In this document: positions 61,101-64,000 of the stretch, one piece after another | How the letters are laid out: each line of letters opens with the position of its first letter | Position numbering within the stretch: the first letter of the stretch is position 1 | Assembly (NCBI GenBank): GCA_021613535.1 | Contig: CP075492.1 | Span: forward strand, 9,362,001 to 9,426,000 | Direction: 5' to 3' | DNA from: Adineta vaga | Taxonomy: Eukaryota > Rotifera | DNA length: 64,000 nucleotides | Translations under genes and position numbers: made by a program | Notes under the pieces: model-generated | What the model was told of the DNA's origin: nothing | The model's input: the letters and a program-made list of their open reading frames with translations, nothing else | The model's database searches: none

Positions 61101-64000
61101 CTGGTATTGATGAAATAACTAAAACAGAATCGAATACGAATGAACAACATAACGATTTACTCGACAATTCAGGTATGATCAATCCAGAACATGGTATTCA
61201 AAATCTTGTTTTACGCACTCTGGAACCAAATATACTCTATCTTGATCCACATTATGATGAAAATGATATTGATCATCCGGAACGACAATGTTGGAAAAAA
61301 TTACGCGAATTAGTTGCACCTAATAGTACAACATCTGAAACCAAGCAAAGTCAACCACCACCAGCAACAACAACAACACGAAAACAACAACGAAGTGGTT
61401 CACAACCACCGAATGAAAATATACCACAACAACAACAAAATCAAACACGACTTATAGGAATAAATGCAACAACGGAAACACTTTTACTTTCATCATTCGG
61501 TTGGTTAATTATTGACGAAATACATTATGCAGCTTCTTTAGGTGGTTTAAAAGTAGATGGTTGTATGGGTAAGGTTCAAGGAAGTATTAGTTTATCACAA
61601 AGACTTCGTGCTTTACAATCAACAACCAATAATCAAAATACGAAAAAGTAAGAACAATATGACATCTTTGAACTATTCTAGAATTCTGTCAGAAAGATGA
61701 CAAATAAGATTTAATTGTACACAATTCATTGTTAAATTTGATTCTAGGTATGATGGTTCATTAATTGTTCAAATTGGTTCGACATCACTTTCTCTCAAAG
61801 AAACTCTTTCAACTTCGACTGATAATCTTTCACATACGACTATTCCTCCAACACATTCATCTTCTTCTTCTTCTAATATTTCTTCTTCTAATCGACAAAT
61901 ATCCGTACTTGATATCATTGTTGGTAAATCTCGTGCACTAACATCTCTTCAAACTCGTGGCATTAATCTAACATTAAGTGGTGTAACAAATATCGGTACT
62001 ATTGCTATGGATGTACCCTTACGACCTCAAGAAGTTCATGATCTCGTTAATCGTGCTGGTCGTTTAATTACATCTTATGTCCAAGAATTTCTTCCTGATG
62101 ATACTCAACAAACATCATTAACACCATCGACAGTCAACGTTGATACTGGAACTATCAATGCAAGTTTAAATGATACAATAGAAGAACCCAATATGTCAGT
62201 TCCATTGGAACGAACAACAACAAAGAAACGTCTAGGTGCACGCCGTAAAGATACGAAAACTCGAAATGTTAATCCACGTCCATTGGAAGCTCAACAAAGT
62301 CTCTCATCAGCATCAACAAAACGTCCAATTTTTGAAGCTCATATAACTGCTCATTGTCAAGGCATGACATTTTCTACGACACTTCTTTCAACATTAAAAG
62401 CTCAATATAAAATTGGTGTTGTCGAAGGTGTTGCCTATATTGGTGCTACAAAATCACGTTTTACTGCTATTATTCATGAGCATGCTCTTCATTTTCTCAA
62501 TAATAATAATAATGATCATCAACAACCTCCAACAGTTAGTTCAGATAATCATGTACGAATTGATTTTCCCGAAATACGTTGTTATGGAAATTATGCATTG
62601 CAAGAAGAACCAACAAATAAGATTAAGGGTCATTTAAATCTTCGAACGAAAATTGATTTACTTAAATTAACAATAACAGCAGATTTTCTTGCACAATTAG
62701 TTTTCGTTTCCAAAGTTATTATACATGAAATGAATGAAATCTTAGCGAAAGTTTCTGGTTTTGATCAATTTCGTTTTGGTTCAACTAAACATGGACGTTT
62801 ATCGTCATCATCAACAATACCAATCATGCGCATTGGTTCAACTGATATCGAAGATGAAGAAGAAGATGATGACGATGATGATGATGATGATGATGAACCA
62901 GAAAAAGATCAACAAGCAACATCTGCAACACCATTTACATATAAAATTGACATATCAATGAAAGGTTTTGAAGTTATGGGTCAAACACCATCGAATACAA
63001 TTGTTAAATTCGAAAATGGTGATGATAAAGTACCAATCTTTATTAAGCTAACAAATTATGATGAAAAAAATCCTCTTCTACTCTATAATAAACCATTGAT
63101 CAATGCGTTATTATACATTAAACTCAGTCTAGGACAACTTTTACATACAGGTGGTTTTCAAGATGCTGCTTATTTTAAAACGAAAGTCTTATTAAGAAAT
63201 TCATTTCAAGTAAGTTTCTTTTTTTCTATATCAAACTGATATTTTTGAAAAGATTCAAAATCTATATCGATCTTTCATTCTAGTTCGATGATCCAGAAAA
63301 AGAAGCCTATTTCATTCGTTTAACAAAACCAAGTTTTTATTGGCAACCTGGTGCCATTGATAAAGGTGATTTTAGTTCATATTAACACTTCATCCTAACC
63401 ATTATACTTGTCTGTTTTCTTATCGATTTAGGTATTCTCTTCTGGTTGAATTATAAGAATACTTATGAACATTGGAATGAACAACGTGGTGCATTTACCA
63501 CTACAACAAGTGATTCAACACGTTTACGTTCCATTGTTAATGTTCCAACATCGCCAACAACAAATAAAGAACTAAATCTTATGTTTCAATTACATATCGT
63601 TGATTTAGGTATTGCAATTCCACTTCAACAATATGATCCTCCAACAAAATTAACTACAACAGATAATCCAATGACACCAGGAATTATTACACAACAATCT
63701 GTAGCAACATTGGATGAAAGTAGTGATTTTCTCGTATTTACACTTGATGAAACAACAATATCAGCATGTTCATGTGGTGCTATTATCAGTTCAGGTTCAT
63801 TTGAAGGTTTTTGTTTTCGTTTCGCTGAAAACTTTCAACAAACAAATAACAATTGGAAACCAGAACGTTCATCATCATCATCATCAAATATCATTCTTAA
63901 TGCATGTTGTGTACCAAGTGGACAGTATTTGATGCATTCGCGTGCGAGACATATTTTAAATTCAAATAGTCCTAAATGGTATCTCAATGTACAATGGGAT
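52192..64000 (+). CDS. BLTP1: Bridge-like lipid transfer protein BLTP1 (KIAA1109/tweek), 5' part, continues past the window
   Basis: Twenty-four exons are placed: 52192-52739, 52810-52927, 52993-53195, 53273-53488, 53546-53702, 53759-53932, 54008-54125, 54185-54358, 54409-54506, 54563-54705, 54779-54873, 54934-55088, 55155-55352, 55414-55545, 55605-55781, 55830-56018, 56067-57212, 57259-58464, 58551-59532, 60165-60203, 60465-61647, 61748-63209, 63284-63365 and 63432 to the edge. All phases agree (3188 codons). An N-terminal TM helix (51-71) is followed by chorein-like sequence. Family landmarks include YGPWADRQR, YPRIWN, FFQALIADWSS.VPPDIYSFVPY, GNWIDC, EAGSINVPELRIN, CLGG, INVCLLQAG and FWLNYKNTYEHWNEQR. 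BLTP1 bridges ER to plasma membrane and moves phospholipid along a hydrophobic groove. Human BLTP1 is about 5000 aa, so roughly 60% is here. Low-complexity Ser/Gln/Asp linkers lie in exons 17, 18, 21 and 22. Confidence 0.95.

Noticed and set aside
1-64000. CRISPR arrays, intact transposons, rRNA genes, prophage
   Set aside because: No regularly spaced identical repeats, no reverse transcriptase, transposase or integrase motifs and no conserved rRNA segments were found on reading both strands.

Overview
The window looks like nuclear DNA of a bdelloid rotifer, probably Adineta/Rotaria-like. Four things point that way: an AT-rich, gene-dense animal genome with mostly 45-65 bp GT-AG introns; animal orthologues (Kv3, SLU7, SETDB1, MED6, BLTP1 and others); an ADP-ribosyltransferase-TPR fusion and a giant FG-GAP membrane protein of kinds known to be expanded in bdelloids; and a short TGTGGG track matching the bdelloid telomere unit. 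The species call is inference. I placed exons by hand from splice sites and reading-frame continuity, and almost all models close in frame.

Layout. 1-5.3 kb (minus): 5' part of a Shaw/Kv3 potassium channel, a Lys-rich protein I do not recognise, and a 14-exon inversin-like ankyrin/IQ gene. 6.6-10.6 kb (plus): F-box-like protein, TSPAN13/31-like tetraspanin and SLU7, only about 120 bp apart. 11.2-12.8 kb (plus): an intronless glycine-zipper protein, the least explained gene here. 12.9-13.6 kb (minus): a one-pass membrane protein ending in a chromo-like module. 14.0-25.7 kb (plus): RSBN1/DPY-21-like demethylase, SETDB1, MED6, FDXR and MALSU1, with gaps of 130-316 bp. 26.2-28.7 kb (plus): MOXD1-like copper monooxygenase. 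30.6-35.2 kb (plus): type II membrane protein with about 28 FG-GAP/VCBS repeats, convergent with a rhodopsin-like GPCR (minus, 35.4-36.4 kb). 36.4-40.1 kb is a gene-poor stretch before a multi-exon RGS gene (plus, 40.1-45.4 kb) whose 2.4 kb first intron holds CRE elements and a TATA box. Then a CAP/SCP secreted protein (47.6-48.5 kb), an intronless ART-TPR protein (49.3-51.5 kb) and the first 24 exons (about 3188 codons) of BLTP1/tweek, running off the right edge.

How genes relate. RSBN1/DPY-21 (predicted H4K20me2 demethylase) and SETDB1 (H3K9 methyltransferase with MBD) are adjacent chromatin genes, and FDXR and MALSU1 are adjacent mitochondrial genes. Many start codons lie just after a polypyrimidine-AG acceptor with no visible upstream coding exon. 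Together with the tight same-strand spacing this suggests spliced-leader trans-splicing and possibly polycistronic transcription. I saw no CRISPR array, rRNA, convincing tRNA or intact transposon.
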